Made by a program: the position numbers and the translations under genes
Shown here: piece after piece, positions 25,897 to 37,690 of the stretch
Layout: every line of letters starts with the position of its first letter
Position numbering within the stretch: position 1 is the first letter of the stretch
The notes under the pieces: model-generated
Told to the model about the DNA's origin: nothing
Seen by the model: only the letters and a program-made list of their open reading frames with translations
Database searches by the model: none
Assembly (NCBI GenBank): GCA_016906335.1
Contig: JADEYG010000003.1
Coordinates: 1,302,001 to 1,366,000 of the forward strand
Direction of reading: 5' to 3'
Length of the DNA: 64,000 bases
Origin: Novakomyces olei
Lineage: Eukaryota; Ascomycota; Novakomycetes; Novakomycetales; Novakomycetaceae

Positions 25897-26485
25897 TCTG
25901 TCCAAATTCATTATCGTAGGACGATTAGTTCAGGCAAACAATAGCAAACCGCATATATACCTTTGTATAATGTGATAGACTTTACAGAATCAAGCGCGCT
26001 TCAATGCGTTTGACACAGATTTTTGCAAGCAAGCATTTAACGCGCGATAATTACGATAGTTGCAACGAGGACATTACACGAAACGTGTATTGTAGAGATT
26101 GAACATAATTTCATATATTTATACCATAATTATGTATAACAACTACATTATATAATATTGATTAGCCAACCCCACCCGATTTATATGCACAACAGATATA
26201 TGCACAACAGAGCTCCCAGCTCAGGAAAATTAAAAAAATAAAATAAAGCCCACACCCAGACAGCGATCCATTCTATGCCATTTCCATTTCTCCCGATAAT
26301 TACGGTCTTAATGCAGATATCTTCTGCTCTTTCTCTCTCCCTTCTCCATCCTTCAAGCATCGACACGAAAATTAAATAATAAAGATTATAATAAAAATGT
26401 AATTAAGGGAAAAAATAAAACAAATATACCAGGTAAAAAAGAGAATTTGAAATTTAACAAATATCTAGACAATCGAGATGAGGTA
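25897..26485. other. Convergent intergenic region (ADE1 / EH protein)
   Basis: 590 bp of AT-rich sequence between two gene 3' ends. Nothing recognised. Confidence 0.6.
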
Positions 26486-28792
26486 TCATATCGGTATAAA
26501 TCGTCGGACACGTAACTTTTTCCGCTTTTTCTGTTTACTCGATCGTTTAAACTCCTTGAAACGAGGGTTGAGTCGGTGCACACTCGACCAAATCTGAGGC
26601 GATATTTCACGCGGCAGTTTCTTGCCGCGCAAACACTGATCAACGAACCAAGTTCCGACTATAAACTCCTCCCGATCAAGCGCACCGCACTTGTGTCTGT
26701 CTACAAGCCTCCATATTCGTGAAAGCTGCTCATCCGGAAGATTACTGCGTCTCCATAGTTCCCGGACGACGATGTTAGATACCAAATCTTTTGCCTTGAG
26801 AGACGCTGGTAATAAAGCATTCTTCAAAGAAATTAAAGACTTTGAAGACGGGCCGTGTGATCCTTTTTCACCGCTAGATTCATCACTATCATCGTCATCG
26901 TCGTCATCGTCATCATCGTCGCCGCCGTCTATTTCGGGTAAAAGTTTATTTGATAAAAGTCGATTGCTCACAGCCTCCTGAACTTCAGGACTGGCCAGCA
27001 TGGCCAATTGAGCCATCGTAGAACTGACCCAAAGGCCCTTATTGGCCGCCCAAAGCCCCTCATAACGTCGCTTTTCCGCGTCCGTAATTACACTTTTACT
27101 ACGTAAATGTGGATGCTGATGACCAGCACGATAAACTTTCCCAGTTTTGCCTGGATCCAGATTTGTGGCCTTGTTGCTGTCGTCCGAATCTTTTCGAAGA
27201 CTTTTGAGTATTGTTTGCTTTGAAGGGTTTCGTTTCCTGCGATTGGCTAAAGGCTGATCGTCTGCAGAAGAAGAAGCATTTGGAAAAGTACCACCCACTG
27301 CCCCCTGGTCAATATTGGCTTTGGCCGCTGCCTTTCTCGCCAGATACTCGTACAGCTCTGCACTCGAGTTCATTGAATCTTTTCTATACGAATCCTTTCT
27401 GTACGTAAGATTATCTGCTTCAGGTGCTACACGAAGAGCACCCGTTGAAGCTGCAAATCCTGGATATTGATAGGGTAAAAGGTGGGCAGCACTTTTTGCA
27501 GCTGTCGGAGCACTAGAGGGAGTAATTACAGAATCCTGAGCTGGAGCAAAGCTCGGTAAATCGATAACTGATTTCGAGCCTTGAGGACTTGTGTCAACTA
27601 AGTCGTAAAACTCGTCAGCAGAATTGTCAGTGCCACTAATAAATTGCTCAGCGTTATAATAAGGATAGTGCCTTTCTACACCCGCAAATCCGCCATCTGT
27701 CTCTCTCTGTTGCCGAGCCTCTGTGTCCGACGAGGGGAGAATAGAGACCGAGTTGAGAGCAGCTTGTTTAGAAAAGATTGAACCAAAATTTGGAGGCGAT
27801 TGTTGATGTTGAAGGGGACTTGAATAAGACGTAGTAGCACTTGCGTTAGTATTAGCATTAGCAGCGGCCGTGGTTGCCGCCGCTGCTGCTGCTGCTCCGA
27901 CCGCAGACAAACTGCCTTCTTTAATTGGACCCGGTCTCTTTGCTGCAGCCGCAGTTGTTGCAGCCGCAGTTGAAGAAGACGATACTTCTTCAGAATTATG
28001 TTCAGCCGAGCTATGGTCCAATGAAAGCACAGACCGGTTAGACGGAGGTGAAAGTGCTACTTGCTGTGGTTCCTCTGTATAAATATGCTCCTGACTGCGG
28101 TCATTAGGTGCAGAAGCAGAAGTAGCAGCAATGATCTCCTCAATTCGTCGACGAGCTGCCTCCTGCTCTTCCAGCTGGCGCTGCTGTTCTGCTAGCAAAA
28201 GCGCTTTACGTTCTTTTTGTAGGGCTACACTGTTAATAGCAGCGGCACTAGCAGACTCTGAGCCTCGAGTGCCTATATCAAATTTTCGGTTCTGTGAAGA
28301 ATTTGATCCCTGGCGTTGTTGTTTTTGCTGAGCAGTTATTGATTTGTTGTTTAAAGAAGGACTACGACTGCTAGCCAGCTTCGCTGCTTCCATTGCACCA
28401 TTCTCATTACTCGAAGCGGGCCCAGTTTCGTCAGCAGCTTCATAGCCCCGATCGTCGTCATGAAACTGCAGCACTCTGCTGAAGCTGGAAGACAGAGAGT
28501 TGCCAAGAGGCGGTGCAGTTTTAGCTTTTGTGCCTGGAGAGCGCGACGTCTCATTTACGCCTCGAGACCTTGCTGCACCGGAGGCAGCTATCCGCATAGC
28601 CGCATCCAGAGCGCCACTACGAGCTTCCACAGTTCCTTGGGTCTGGTTACGCTGGCTCGTGTTCTTTGTACTACTTGAAATACTAGCCGAGGGCGAAAGC
28701 GTGTTGAAGCTCTTTAGTGCCGCTGCTGCTGCTCTATTAGTGCCTGAAGGCACAGGCCTTGCTTTTGCCTGCTGAGCAGAGCTCGAGCTCAT
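26486..28792 (-). CDS. EH-domain protein, Irs4/Tax4-like
   Basis: Single-exon gene of 768 residues. Start taken at ATG 28792 (MSSSSAQQ), since the frame further upstream has no ATG. Most of the protein is disordered: Ser/Ala/Gln-rich with poly-Ala runs, and an RRKRNPSKQ basic patch. Just before the C-terminal domain comes the block RRYEGLWAANKGLWVS, typical of Irs4/Tax4, then an acidic poly-Asp run of ten (around 26896-26925). The terminal EH domain reads VVRELWRRSNLPDEQLSRIWRLVD with EF-hand-like DRHKCGALDREEF. EH domains bind NPF peptides. Irs4/Tax4 activate the PI(4,5)P2 5-phosphatase Inp51 and affect autophagy and rDNA silencing in yeast. The tail ends in a basic KKRKKLRVRR stretch. Confidence 0.85.
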   Translation of the reverse strand: MSSSSAQQAKARPVPSGTNRAAAAALKSFNTLSPSASISSSTKNTSQRNQTQGTVEARSGALDAAMRIAASGAARSRGVNETSRSPGTKAKTAPPLGNSLSSSFSRVLQFHDDDRGYEAADETGPASSNENGAMEAAKLASSRSPSLNNKSITAQQKQQRQGSNSSQNRKFDIGTRGSESASAAAINSVALQKERKALLLAEQQRQLEEQEAARRRIEEIIAATSASAPNDRSQEHIYTEEPQQVALSPPSNRSVLSLDHSSAEHNSEEVSSSSTAAATTAAAAKRPGPIKEGSLSAVGAAAAAAATTAAANANTNASATTSYSSPLQHQQSPPNFGSIFSKQAALNSVSILPSSDTEARQQRETDGGFAGVERHYPYYNAEQFISGTDNSADEFYDLVDTSPQGSKSVIDLPSFAPAQDSVITPSSAPTAAKSAAHLLPYQYPGFAASTGALRVAPEADNLTYRKDSYRKDSMNSSAELYEYLARKAAAKANIDQGAVGGTFPNASSSADDQPLANRRKRNPSKQTILKSLRKDSDDSNKATNLDPGKTGKVYRAGHQHPHLRSKSVITDAEKRRYEGLWAANKGLWVSSTMAQLAMLASPEVQEAVSNRLLSNKLLPEIDGGDDDDDDDDDDDSDESSGEKGSHGPSSKSLISLKNALLPASLKAKDLVSNIVVRELWRRSNLPDEQLSRIWRLVDRHKCGALDREEFIVGTWFVDQCLRGKKLPREISPQIWSSVHRLNPRFKEFKRSSKQKKRKKLRVRRFIPI

Positions 28793-29165
28793 GCCTGAAG
28801 GGGACAAACGGTCTATGCCATCCCGCTCAACTTGAGATCAATTGGAGATTATTTTGTGGTTCATGTTGTATGAGGGCTCACGTTCTTTTGTATAGCGTAA
28901 AAATATAGTATACGGTATACATTATGCGTATAATCTGCTATACTATATAACCAGCAGTATGTAATTTGTGTCTATAAATTACAGCCGTACATTAAACAAA
29001 TGAACGCATAAATAATGTACAAATTAATTGCTAGTACCGCCAATAGGATCCAAGTATTTGCTTCTCATCGTTGTGACGTAGATCAATATAGGCAAAACTA
29101 TTCGTAAAGGCTGTTTAGACTATCAAGACTGGCGACTGACTGGGCTTTTTATTGATGGTGTACGC
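28793..29165. other. Divergent promoter (EH protein / LIG4)
   Basis: 370 bp between divergent starts. Several tata-type words near 28906-28966. No defined motif. Confidence 0.6.
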
Positions 29166-32100
29166 ATGTCGGCCATGGAGGCAGAAGGGCCAAACGACTT
29201 ACCAGCCGAATCGGTAGACGATTTTGATATAGAACCACCGCAAAATCACGGTAGTTCTCCACCGTTTCGTGAATTGGTTACAACGCTCCTGGAGCCGCTT
29301 GAAAGTCGGCCTTACTCGCGCTTTGGAGGCACTCGCGCGGCAAAAGCCAGCCGTGCGGATGTCATTAACCGCTTTATCAAACGCTGGCGCAAAGATGTTG
29401 GGCCCAACATCTACCCTGCTTTTCGTTTAGGTACAAGTGCTCTTTAAACAACCTGTTAATTTGCTAACAGACTGATGTGTATAGTTATGCCTGATGTAAG
29501 CCACGGATTATATTTGAAATGCCGTTTCTAAATTTGCACAGAAAGATAAAGACCGACCTATGTATGGCATCAAGGAAGCTGTACTAGGCCGAATTCTCAC
29601 AAAGGCAAGCAATCCGTATTTTGTGGTATGCTAATATCATTCAACAGGCTCTGCGAATAAGTCCACAATCGGAAGACGCACAGAATTTGAAGAATTGGAA
29701 GCAGCCTGGGCAGGTAAGTGATGATCACAAAAACAAATTCTGAACTACCTTATCAGTGGCGTATGTTTCTAAGTCATTTGTAGTCTCGCTCAGCGGGAAA
29801 TTTTGCCGGACGAGCTTATGGTAAGATTTTAGAAACAAGACCAGACTACGGAAGCAAGCATGAACGAATTAAAGTCTTCTAATTTCCACCGATAGAGTTG
29901 CTTGAAAAAAGGCCATTGCGTATGGAATGGAGCAATTACACTGTGGATGATATCAATGATATCTTGGACCAAATATCTCAGGCTACTAAAGAGTAAATTA
30001 TTTGTTCAAATAAAAAAAACATATTTTGATTGCTGCAGGGATGCTCAGAGGCCGATTATCGAAAATTTGTATGAAAGCATGTGTCCTATTGAACTCAAGT
30101 GGATCATAAAAATCATCCTTAAATGTATGCTTAAACTATGTTTTGCAGATTCTTGCTAACACAATTATAGCGACGAAAATTGGGGCTACTGAAAAAACAA
30201 TATTAAATTTTTTTCACCCAGATGCGGCAAAACTTTACAATGTATGTTCTTCTCTTAGAAGAGTTTGCTGGGAGCTATACGACCCTAATAAGCGTCTGGA
30301 GAGCGAGCTATCAGATGTTAGACCCTTCCAATGCTTTATACCACAATTTGCGAATTTTAAAAAGCACAAACTTGAGCAGACAATAGCAAAATTCAACGGT
30401 AAACCCTTCTGGATAGAGGAGAAACTTGATGGTGAAAGAATTCAGCTGCACATGGTTAACGGGCAATTTCGCTTCTTTTCGAGACGCGCTACTGATTACA
30501 CGTATCTTTACGGTGAATCATACGATGATGAAACAGGCGCTTTGGCCAAATATTTACGAAATGCCTTTGTTGAGGGTGTAAACGAGGTAATTTTAGACGG
30601 CGAAATGATCACATGGGATCCATTAGAGGAAGCACGAGTACCTTTTGGCAGTCTCAAATCTGCTGCTCTTGGAGAAAAAGAAACGCTTTGGAGCAATACA
30701 AACAATCAACGTCCCTGCTTTATAATGTTTGATATTCTTTACCTCAACGGAACTTCGCTGGTTGATTATACATTACGAGAGCGTCGGAAAGCTCTGCACA
30801 GAATTATTCGGCCGATAGATAAACGTTTTGAAGTGATTCATCATGTTGAAGCAGTTTCCGTCAGGGAAATAGAGACAATGCTTAAAAACGTAGTGGAGGA
30901 GGCTTCTGAAGGCCTCGTGATTAAAGACACAAGCGCTCCTTACTGTGTAAATGAACGCAATGATACTTGGATCAAAGTAAAGCCAGAGTATATGATGGAG
31001 TTTGGAGAGAATCTTGATCTGCTTGTTATCGGCGGTTACTTTGGCAGTGGCCGGAGAGGTGGACGATTGGCCTCCTTTTTGTGTGGGCTTCGTGTAGACG
31101 GAGAAAATGGTGGAAAAAACACAGAACAAATGAAGTTTTATTCATTTTGTAGAGTTGGTGGCGGGTTCAGTGCTGGCAATTACACAGAGATATCTCAAGC
31201 TACTCAAGGCCAATGGCAGCCTTGGGATGCTGTCAGGGCGGGCAAGTATTTTGAGTTTGCAGCCAATTACCGCTGGAAACCGGATCAGTGGATTCAGCCG
31301 GACAAGTCAGTTGTGTTTCAGATTAAAGCAGCACAGCCGATCCCATCTGATCTTTTTCGGACTGGAATAACCCTAAGGTTCCCACGATTTCAGAGGCTTC
31401 GGGAGGACAAGGACTGGACTACTTGTCTGTCAATTCATGGGTTTCATGATCTTCGCTTGGAAGTGGAAAAAGAAGTACAAGAACAGGAACAGGAGCGTCG
31501 AATGACTGTCGAAAGGAAAAGACCCGCAAAACGGATCAAACGTGACTTTAATGTATTAGGCGCTGAATTGAGCTCGCAAAAAGACGATAATAGCAACACT
31601 GAGCAGGGGGCACAGGCACAAAGTCTGATATTTGCAGGGATTAAAGCATGCATTGTTACAGACGCGAGTGATATACATAAAACAAAACAGCAACTCGAAA
31701 CTATTGTAAAGGCAGGTGGTGGAGAGGTCTATCAAAGCCTTGATTCCCAACCTAATATGATCTTGATCGCCACGAAACTTACATTTTCCCTTACTGCGTT
31801 TCTTAAGAAGCATGATCAGTCGGTCATCAGACCACAATGGCTTTTGGCTTGTGTTGCTTCTGGAGAGCTGATGCCGTGCCAGACTCGAGACTTTCTTGAA
31901 ATTTCATCCAGAGATCGAAAACGGCTAAAGAAGGACACAGATCCTTTTGGCGACAGTTACAATGCGAACACGACAGCTGATACTTTAAAGAGGGTATTAG
32001 ATTCAGAGGCGTTTGGCGAAAATTTTGCCAACAGCTCTGTTAATAACGTTGCTTGTAAAATGGAAAAGTTGATGCTTGATGAACCCGAATTTTACGGTTT

Positions 32101-32637
32101 CCCTCAGTGGGCATTGCTTCCTTGTGTGATCTACGTCGAGGATAAGGAGGACAAAATTTCCAGATGTATTGTTTTGGCGTTGGACGGAAAACTTGCAACG
32201 AGCGTCGATGATTCTGCTCTTACACATATTGTGCTAAATGATTCCCGGGACAAGACAAAAATTCAAGATATTCGTAAAGAAATTTCAAGGTACGTCATAT
32301 CTCATTTTGACTAGAGCTCACCATGAACAGGAAGGCAAAAATCCCAAAGCTTATTCGAAAGGATTGGCTTTGGCAGTGTTGGCAATGTAAAACTTTTGTA
32401 GATGATGATAGTAAGGATTTACTGACTTTTTATTTATTTTGTTTTGTTTGTAATCAAGTCTCTGTTTCTCTTGGATCACATCTACTTGATATTCTCTCTT
32501 TTTTGTCTCAAACTCAAAGCTTTTCTAGATTTCACTTGCTGTTGCTGAACAATAGTGTTTTGGATTTAAAAACCGGCTTTCAATCTCGAAATAATTCAAT
32601 TAAAGCATTCAATAAAATATCTATTTTAAAGAGCTGA
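29166..32637 (+). CDS. LIG4: DNA ligase IV (NHEJ ligase)
   Basis: ATP-dependent ligase that seals breaks in non-homologous end joining with Xrcc4/Lif1. Proposed exons: 29166-29430, 29485-29495 (11 nt), 29542-29604, 29648-29713, 29784-29820, 29896-29992, 30039-30124, 30171-32289 and 32331-32637. The intron after 29604 has a GC donor (aag|gcaagc). The intron after 30124 is read to the ttatag acceptor so that IILKSTKIGATEKTIL results. Domains: DNA-binding domain to about residue 230; nucleotidyltransferase with EEKLDGERIQLH (catalytic Lys), DGEMITWD, FIMFDILYLNG, EGLVIKD and WIKVKPEY; OB fold; then two BRCT domains (QWLLACVASGELM and KDWLWQCWQC). The very 3' end is uncertain: a gtaagg at 32413 could start a last intron ending at 32528, giving a shorter tail with stop near 32548, which looks more like known ligase IV ends. 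Confidence 0.92.
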
Positions 32638-33872
32638 TGGCAGCTTGGTATTTCTGAAGTTTATTGAGTAAAACATCTCCCTGTCGTATGACTTCCTGAT
32701 ATTGCCGATTCTTTTCATCGGGCCGGTTGGTCTCAATAATGCCATTGACGCGATCGATAACACAATTTAATTTCTTTTCGGGAATAAATGTTGAGAGATC
32801 ATTGTCCAAAAATTCGGGAGTCACTCCAAATGCAGATGCCATACTTTTAATGCTTAATGCTCGGTAGCTCTAAATAATAAAAATTAGTAAATAACAATAT
32901 TTCTCAATAATATATATAAAAGCCGATAATTACCTCTAATAATTGCGCGTAGCCTCGCCGACGCATTTCACGCACATAGTATCGAGTATGAGGGTACAAG
33001 TACCGGCTCGTTTTCAAGTGTTCTTGTTCGACCTTAGCTAAAGCTTTGAAAAACCCGGCATAATCACATAGATACAAACTGTTTACGCAACCCTCGAGAC
33101 TAGCCAGTTTTGTGTCAGACGGGAGTATTGCAAGTACTTCGGGACTATCAACAATTTTACGTTTCATATCCACACGTGACAACGAAATTGTGCCAGAAAT
33201 TACGGCAAATTTAACAATATCGTTGTAAGAAACTAATTCAGTGCTCGAGAAAGTGGATATACTGTCCAGCAGAAGATTTGCAGCTCCCGGAAAATCGCGG
33301 CAGTAAAGTTTGTACAGCCCATCATACGCACGCATTCGGTTGCGACGGTCCCAGTCGCCGCCCTCCTCAATAAGCACATTAGCCTTTGATAATGTCGATC
33401 CCACAACTGCCCACTCTGAGAAAAAGAGCGCTAGACGAACAATGCCAAAGAGCAAATCTATTCGGGTACCAAGCGTAGCTGTTCGATCAAATGCTGCCTG
33501 ATAAGCAGCCATTCCGTTTTCCTTGTCTAGTATTTTGGCCAAATATTCAGCTTTCAAACGAAAAGCCTCAGTCACCTCATGTTCCCCATTCATCTCCTCT
33601 GCTTGCTTGATACTTTTTTCCAGTTTCGCAAGCTCTTCGCTATTGGCCTTCGCATACTGCTCATAAAGGGCAGCATCCCAGCTGATTTTGTCTCTAGTCG
33701 CATGGTTCTCATGCAAAAATAAGTACAATGGAGCCAACTTGTCTTTATTTATCGCATCCAAGAGCGCCGTTTTCGCCGCTTCGTGTTCCGACACTAAATG
33801 CGGCATGCTTAGTGTAAAAACATGGTCGGCCAAGGAAAGATCGGGAATCGAAGGAATTGAAGCTTCTGCCAT
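32621..33872 (-). CDS. RPN7: 26S proteasome regulatory lid subunit Rpn7 (PSMD6)
   Basis: Exons are 33872-32934 and 32869-32621 with a 64 bp intron (gtaatt...ttactaat...tttag), giving 395 residues (human PSMD6 has 389). The start at MAEASIPSIPDLSLADHVF aligns with the family. The upstream in-frame ATG at 34010 adds 46 unlike residues and is not used. Family blocks seen are KAEYLAKILDKE, LIEEGGDWDRRNRM, YYVREMRRRGYAQLLESYR and the PCI domain end IETNRPDEKNRQYQE. Rpn7 helps hold lid and base together and is a PCI-domain protein. The 3' end overlaps the predicted LIG4 3' end by 17 bp if LIG4 uses its longer stop. Confidence 0.95.
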
Positions 33873-34151
33873 AGCTGACAAGTTCAATAAACCGTTGAGT
33901 TTGTTCCTTTCAAGTGCTCCTATAATAGCGACGCCTTCGTCTACAGGAGCTGACGTGTCGTATATGTATGTATGACTAGACCAGATTTGTATGTTTAGAT
34001 AATAGTCCACTGGTTTACTGGTTTATCTGCGTCATCGAAATCGTGTATACTATATTTATGGGTATCGCACAGAGAGCGCAATAATTCCATTGAGTCAATA
34101 ATTTTTACCTTTAAATTGGCCACTCCACATTATTGAGTTAAAGCGCGCAGG

Positions 34152-34805
34152 ATGAGATCAATAATTGGCAGCAATTTGACGACAGAGCGTCAACGTGCGC
34201 TACCAGAATTATGCCCGCGGAGTATTTACAATGCAGAATTAACAAAGGATATTGTTAAAATCTCAAGCCCATGCTTACGCGCAGGGCTCTACCTCATTAA
34301 TGATGGTAATTACATTTGGAATTAGTACTTGGACTTCTAATACTGGCAGACATTAGCAATGCACATGTACGCTTAAATTAAATGATAATCCTAATGGCTA
34401 AATTATGGCCGTTCTTAGATGGTCTATATTTCCGTTTTGTCTCTACTGTTTTATTTCTGTTCTGCTCACACAAATGACAGGAAACGGCGCAGGCTTTCGA
34501 TAACGATACGGCAAATTACTGGCATGCAATTTTGCACAGACGCGAAGGTGACTTTTGGAATAGCAAGTATGAACTTGTACTTAGTTTTAGCTAAAAAATT
34601 TAGATGGTGGCTATCACGAATCTCGCATCCTGTGCTGCAAAAGGTTTGGGCTCAGGGCGGTAGCATATCACAAGCCCGCCAAAAGGCTAAAGCCTTTGTG
34701 GACGAGTGTCAGACGGCCACGTCAGCTTCTGAACAGGATTTGAAAGCCAAGCAGTGGGAAGAAATGAGCGCCTTGTTGGCGTACTGTGATGAACATACCG
34801 TATAA
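34152..34805 (+). CDS. Small conserved fungal protein with YWHA-HRRE motif, function unknown
   Basis: Rebuilt from four exons: 34152-34305, 34350-34366 (17 nt), 34481-34566 and 34604-34805, giving 152 residues. The microexon has a perfect ttctaatactggcag acceptor context and makes LYLINDDISNAHETAQAF, which reads like a familiar fungal block (L..DD...SHEIAQ). Next comes NYWHAILHRREGDFWNSKWW, then SHPVLQKVW. I know this YWHA(I/L).HRREGD(Y/F)xN(A/S)K motif from uncharacterised fungal proteins of 150-300 residues; no activity is established to my knowledge. The conserved His, Arg and Glu residues could suggest a catalytic or metal site (speculation). No signal peptide or membrane helix. It lies head-to-tail after the RPN7 promoter. 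Confidence 0.75.
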
Positions 34806-34922
34806 CATATTTGTACAGGGTGCCTTAGCAGGGGTAAAGAATGATATGCCAGATTGTAGATTATTAATATAATGTTTTCGAAAATAAATTGTTCAAATCC
34901 GCCAAGTATCCGTTTATACGCT

Positions 34923-35773
34923 CTAATTTTCTTCCTCGTCAATCTCGGAGTCATCATGTTCATCGCTGTCATCATCATCAGCTTGCAGCTTGATAACCTT
35001 TGACGAACTCTTATCATAGTACGCCTTTAGCTTGATACGAAATTCACTCATAACAATTCCAAAGTGTTTTAATAAATGCGTTTGTCGAGAATCAAGAGTT
35101 TGGCCCTTGCGACAAATTTCATGATCTTCAAGAACGTGAATCACGCCATTTTTCAACGATGTTGGGAGCCCTAGTTGTCGAAACTGAGGCTCCATAGTGT
35201 GAGACACCAAGTAGTCGTCTTCAATCGGAATCGTACCGGCCCTAGAATACAGAGGGCCTTGAGGGACTATGATCGTGTCGGTCGCCTTTGTGCCGGCACG
35301 GGCGTAATCACTTTTTACAAAAGTCTCAAAATAAGACTTGACAACATCCGGTTCTTCGTTCGTTGCTAATAATCCCATGTTGCCTTTTAAAATACTTGAG
35401 AGTTCGTGTAAATTTTCGCTGTACTCTTCCTCTCTACTAGTCCCTAATGCCTTTGCCATCACTTTGATTTTCCCAAAAAAAATTCGGCTTCCCCGCCAAT
35501 CTTCACGAACTGTTTTCAGGTATGTATTGCGCATGTTTGCGACAGAAAAAGCCCAAAGCTTTATCACATGTTAGCCACATAAAATATTTCAGCAATTTTT
35601 GTTACATATTTATTCTCATCCACAGCATCTTGCAATGCGCCAAAAAGCAATTGCTTTCCTTCTTGTCCTTTCTTCTCCGTTTTTGTGAGTGAAACTGAAA
35701 AGCGTTAGCGGGACAATGTCTTCAGCCAATCCGAATAGAGCATACCAATCTTGTTCCTTCTTGAGCGCGGCAT
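34923..35773 (-). CDS. MRT4: Ribosome assembly factor Mrt4 (P0-like)
   Basis: Exons are 35773-35746 (28 nt), 35694-35606 and 35558-34923, giving 250 residues. Introns are 51 and 47 bp with cgctaac and ggctaac branch sites. The protein opens MPRSRRNKIVSLTKTEKKG, the family signature, and the second junction gives NKYLWAFSVANMRNTYLK. Other blocks are SRIFFGKIKVMAKALG and PLYSRAGTIPIEDDYLVSHTMEPQFRQLG. The tail is acidic (ADDDDSDEHDD). Mrt4 occupies the P0 stalk position on pre-60S particles in the nucleolus and is swapped for P0 later. The gene is divergent from MDM10. Confidence 0.95.
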
Positions 35774-36255
35774 TTCGATTAGAGCAGAATAATATTTTTT
35801 TTTCGTAATAAAAAAAAAAGAATTTTAAAATATTGATATGTTATTTTAAAGTGCTACTAACAACGTATCTAATAACTTCATGTTCAAGTAAAGTTATATG
35901 TACGGTCCAGACATCTCTATTATTATATTTATTAATATTAATATGATATATAATGTATTTCTAATCTAACATATTATTAGTACAGAAACTTTCTGCGCTC
36001 CACAGACATCTTATAAACATTACAGAAAAAAGTCTCTTGTCAGTAGCTGTTCCTTAACTGTTGCTCTGTTTACAGATTGGTATTGTGAGGCTACTTGAGC
36101 AGGATGAGATATTTGTCAGTTGAGCGCTCGCTGCATTATGACAAATTGTGAGAAGCAATGTATAATGCCATATGATTTTACATTATGCATTGACTTATTG
36201 AATAAATTAGGTCGTCTTTTAAATACGCAGTTGAGACTGTTGCCTCATCATCATT
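35774..36255. other. Divergent promoter (MRT4 / MDM10)
   Basis: 480 bp, very AT-rich with runs of A and T near 35796-35818. No box recognised. Confidence 0.6.
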
Positions 36256-37352
36256 ATGTTACAATCAATAATCCGCTCTTTTTGTGAGAAGACCGGGTGG
36301 AATTATGAAAACTCATATACTGAACTGGACGCGACTGCAAGCAATGTACTGGATTTCTCAGTCCGGGGAGGTTGTAATTTGGAAGTACTCTCACCTCTTG
36401 AATCTACTGGATTAGCTTCATGTGGAAATCTCTCAGCAGTGCCGATTCTTCATGGATCTTTGGCTTACCTTTGGTCTACAATAAAATGGGACTCTCCGCC
36501 TATTATCGGCTTCAAAGCGGTGACTGTTCCTGCTTACAGGCAACTGAAAATGCCTTTAGCACCACCTGATGCAATGTACTGGCAAAGACACAATATCAAA
36601 CGAGATGTCTTGTTGTATGGTCGCCTTTTTCTCCCGCAAAACAGATTAGATGCCCTAGTGTTGCGAAGAATTTCTCCAGATACCCAAGCAACTCTAAGGT
36701 ACGCTTCTTGCACAATCCCTCTGCCTGAGGCTACAATGACTGCTGAATTGCAGAAGGATGTTGGCAAGTGGAACGTGGAAGGAATTTACAGCACTGCAGA
36801 CTCTGTTCTTGGCCTTCGTGGTTTGTTTAATTTCGGTCCTGATCCCCGGAAATACCGATTTGTTACCGCCAGTCCAAACTATCCACCTCAAGGTATTTTG
36901 AGTGCTGGTGCCGAGCTATACTATGGTCTATCAAACAAAAACGCTGGGAGTAAGATTGGATTCTTTTTGATCCATTAAACTGATAAATAGTTTCCACTGG
37001 AATACGATATACGACATTACCGAATTACTCTCTGAACCCGGTCACCATGACTTTGGTTGTCAACCCTTTGATGGGACATGTCTCTGCGGCTTATTCTACA
37101 AAGCTGCGCGACAGCTATACTGCCTACAGCACGAGATACACGTACAATGTTTATTCGTATGAGAGTCGCCTGGACGTAGGTCTGGAGAGCTGGAATGAGC
37201 ATGGAGTGGCAAAGGCTAGCGTTGGTACTAACAAGTCAATGAGAGTATCCTGGGCATGTCGATGGAAGCAGCTTGTTTTAAATTTTGGTCTTCATGTGGG
37301 GCTGGACGGTGTACGATCAGCCGGTATGGAATTAAAGTATCATCATACTTAA
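36256..37352 (+). CDS. MDM10: Mitochondrial outer-membrane beta-barrel Mdm10
   Basis: Exons are 36256-36949 and 36991-37352 with a 41 bp intron (gtaaga...aactgataaatag), giving 351 residues. The N-terminus SFCEKTGWNYENSYTELDATASNVLDF matches Mdm10 in style, and the C-terminal block STGIRYTTLPN...TLVVNPLMGHVSAAYS and NVYSYESRLDVGLE is diagnostic. The final strand GMELKYHH fits a beta-barrel sorting signal. Mdm10 belongs to the ERMES ER-mitochondria tether and to the SAM holo-complex. The size is near the low end for the family, because yeast Mdm10 (493 residues) has loop insertions. Confidence 0.93.
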
Positions 37353-37690
37353 CAAACAAATTATAGATGTTGTAATAGAAGCTGTATATTATTTTATGGC
37401 AAGCTATTTCACTAAATTCCTGGGCAAACATTTTCTAGAATATATTGCTTAGTATCCTCGTCTTGCCCGTATAATTATTGCTCATATGTTAATATAATAG
37501 GCGACTATAAAAAGCTTGGAAAATTGAACTTCATTATCTATGGAGAAAGAGGAATAACTAGACTTGTCGGTAATTAGCAGCACATTGGTACTTGTCCTAG
37601 CCTTGTCCGGCAAAATCCTGTGCGAGGTGGGGCATCCTGTGAACTAAATTTTGTGTTGATAGATTTTGTCATGATCAGCTTTTTGCTATA
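37353..37690. other. Intergenic, MDM10 3' flank and J-protein promoter
   Basis: 340 bp, nothing recognised. Confidence 0.6.

Noticed and set aside
31360-31380. aaccctaa word in LIG4 exon 8
   Set aside because: Single unit inside coding sequence with no tandem partner, not counted with the telomere-like boxes.
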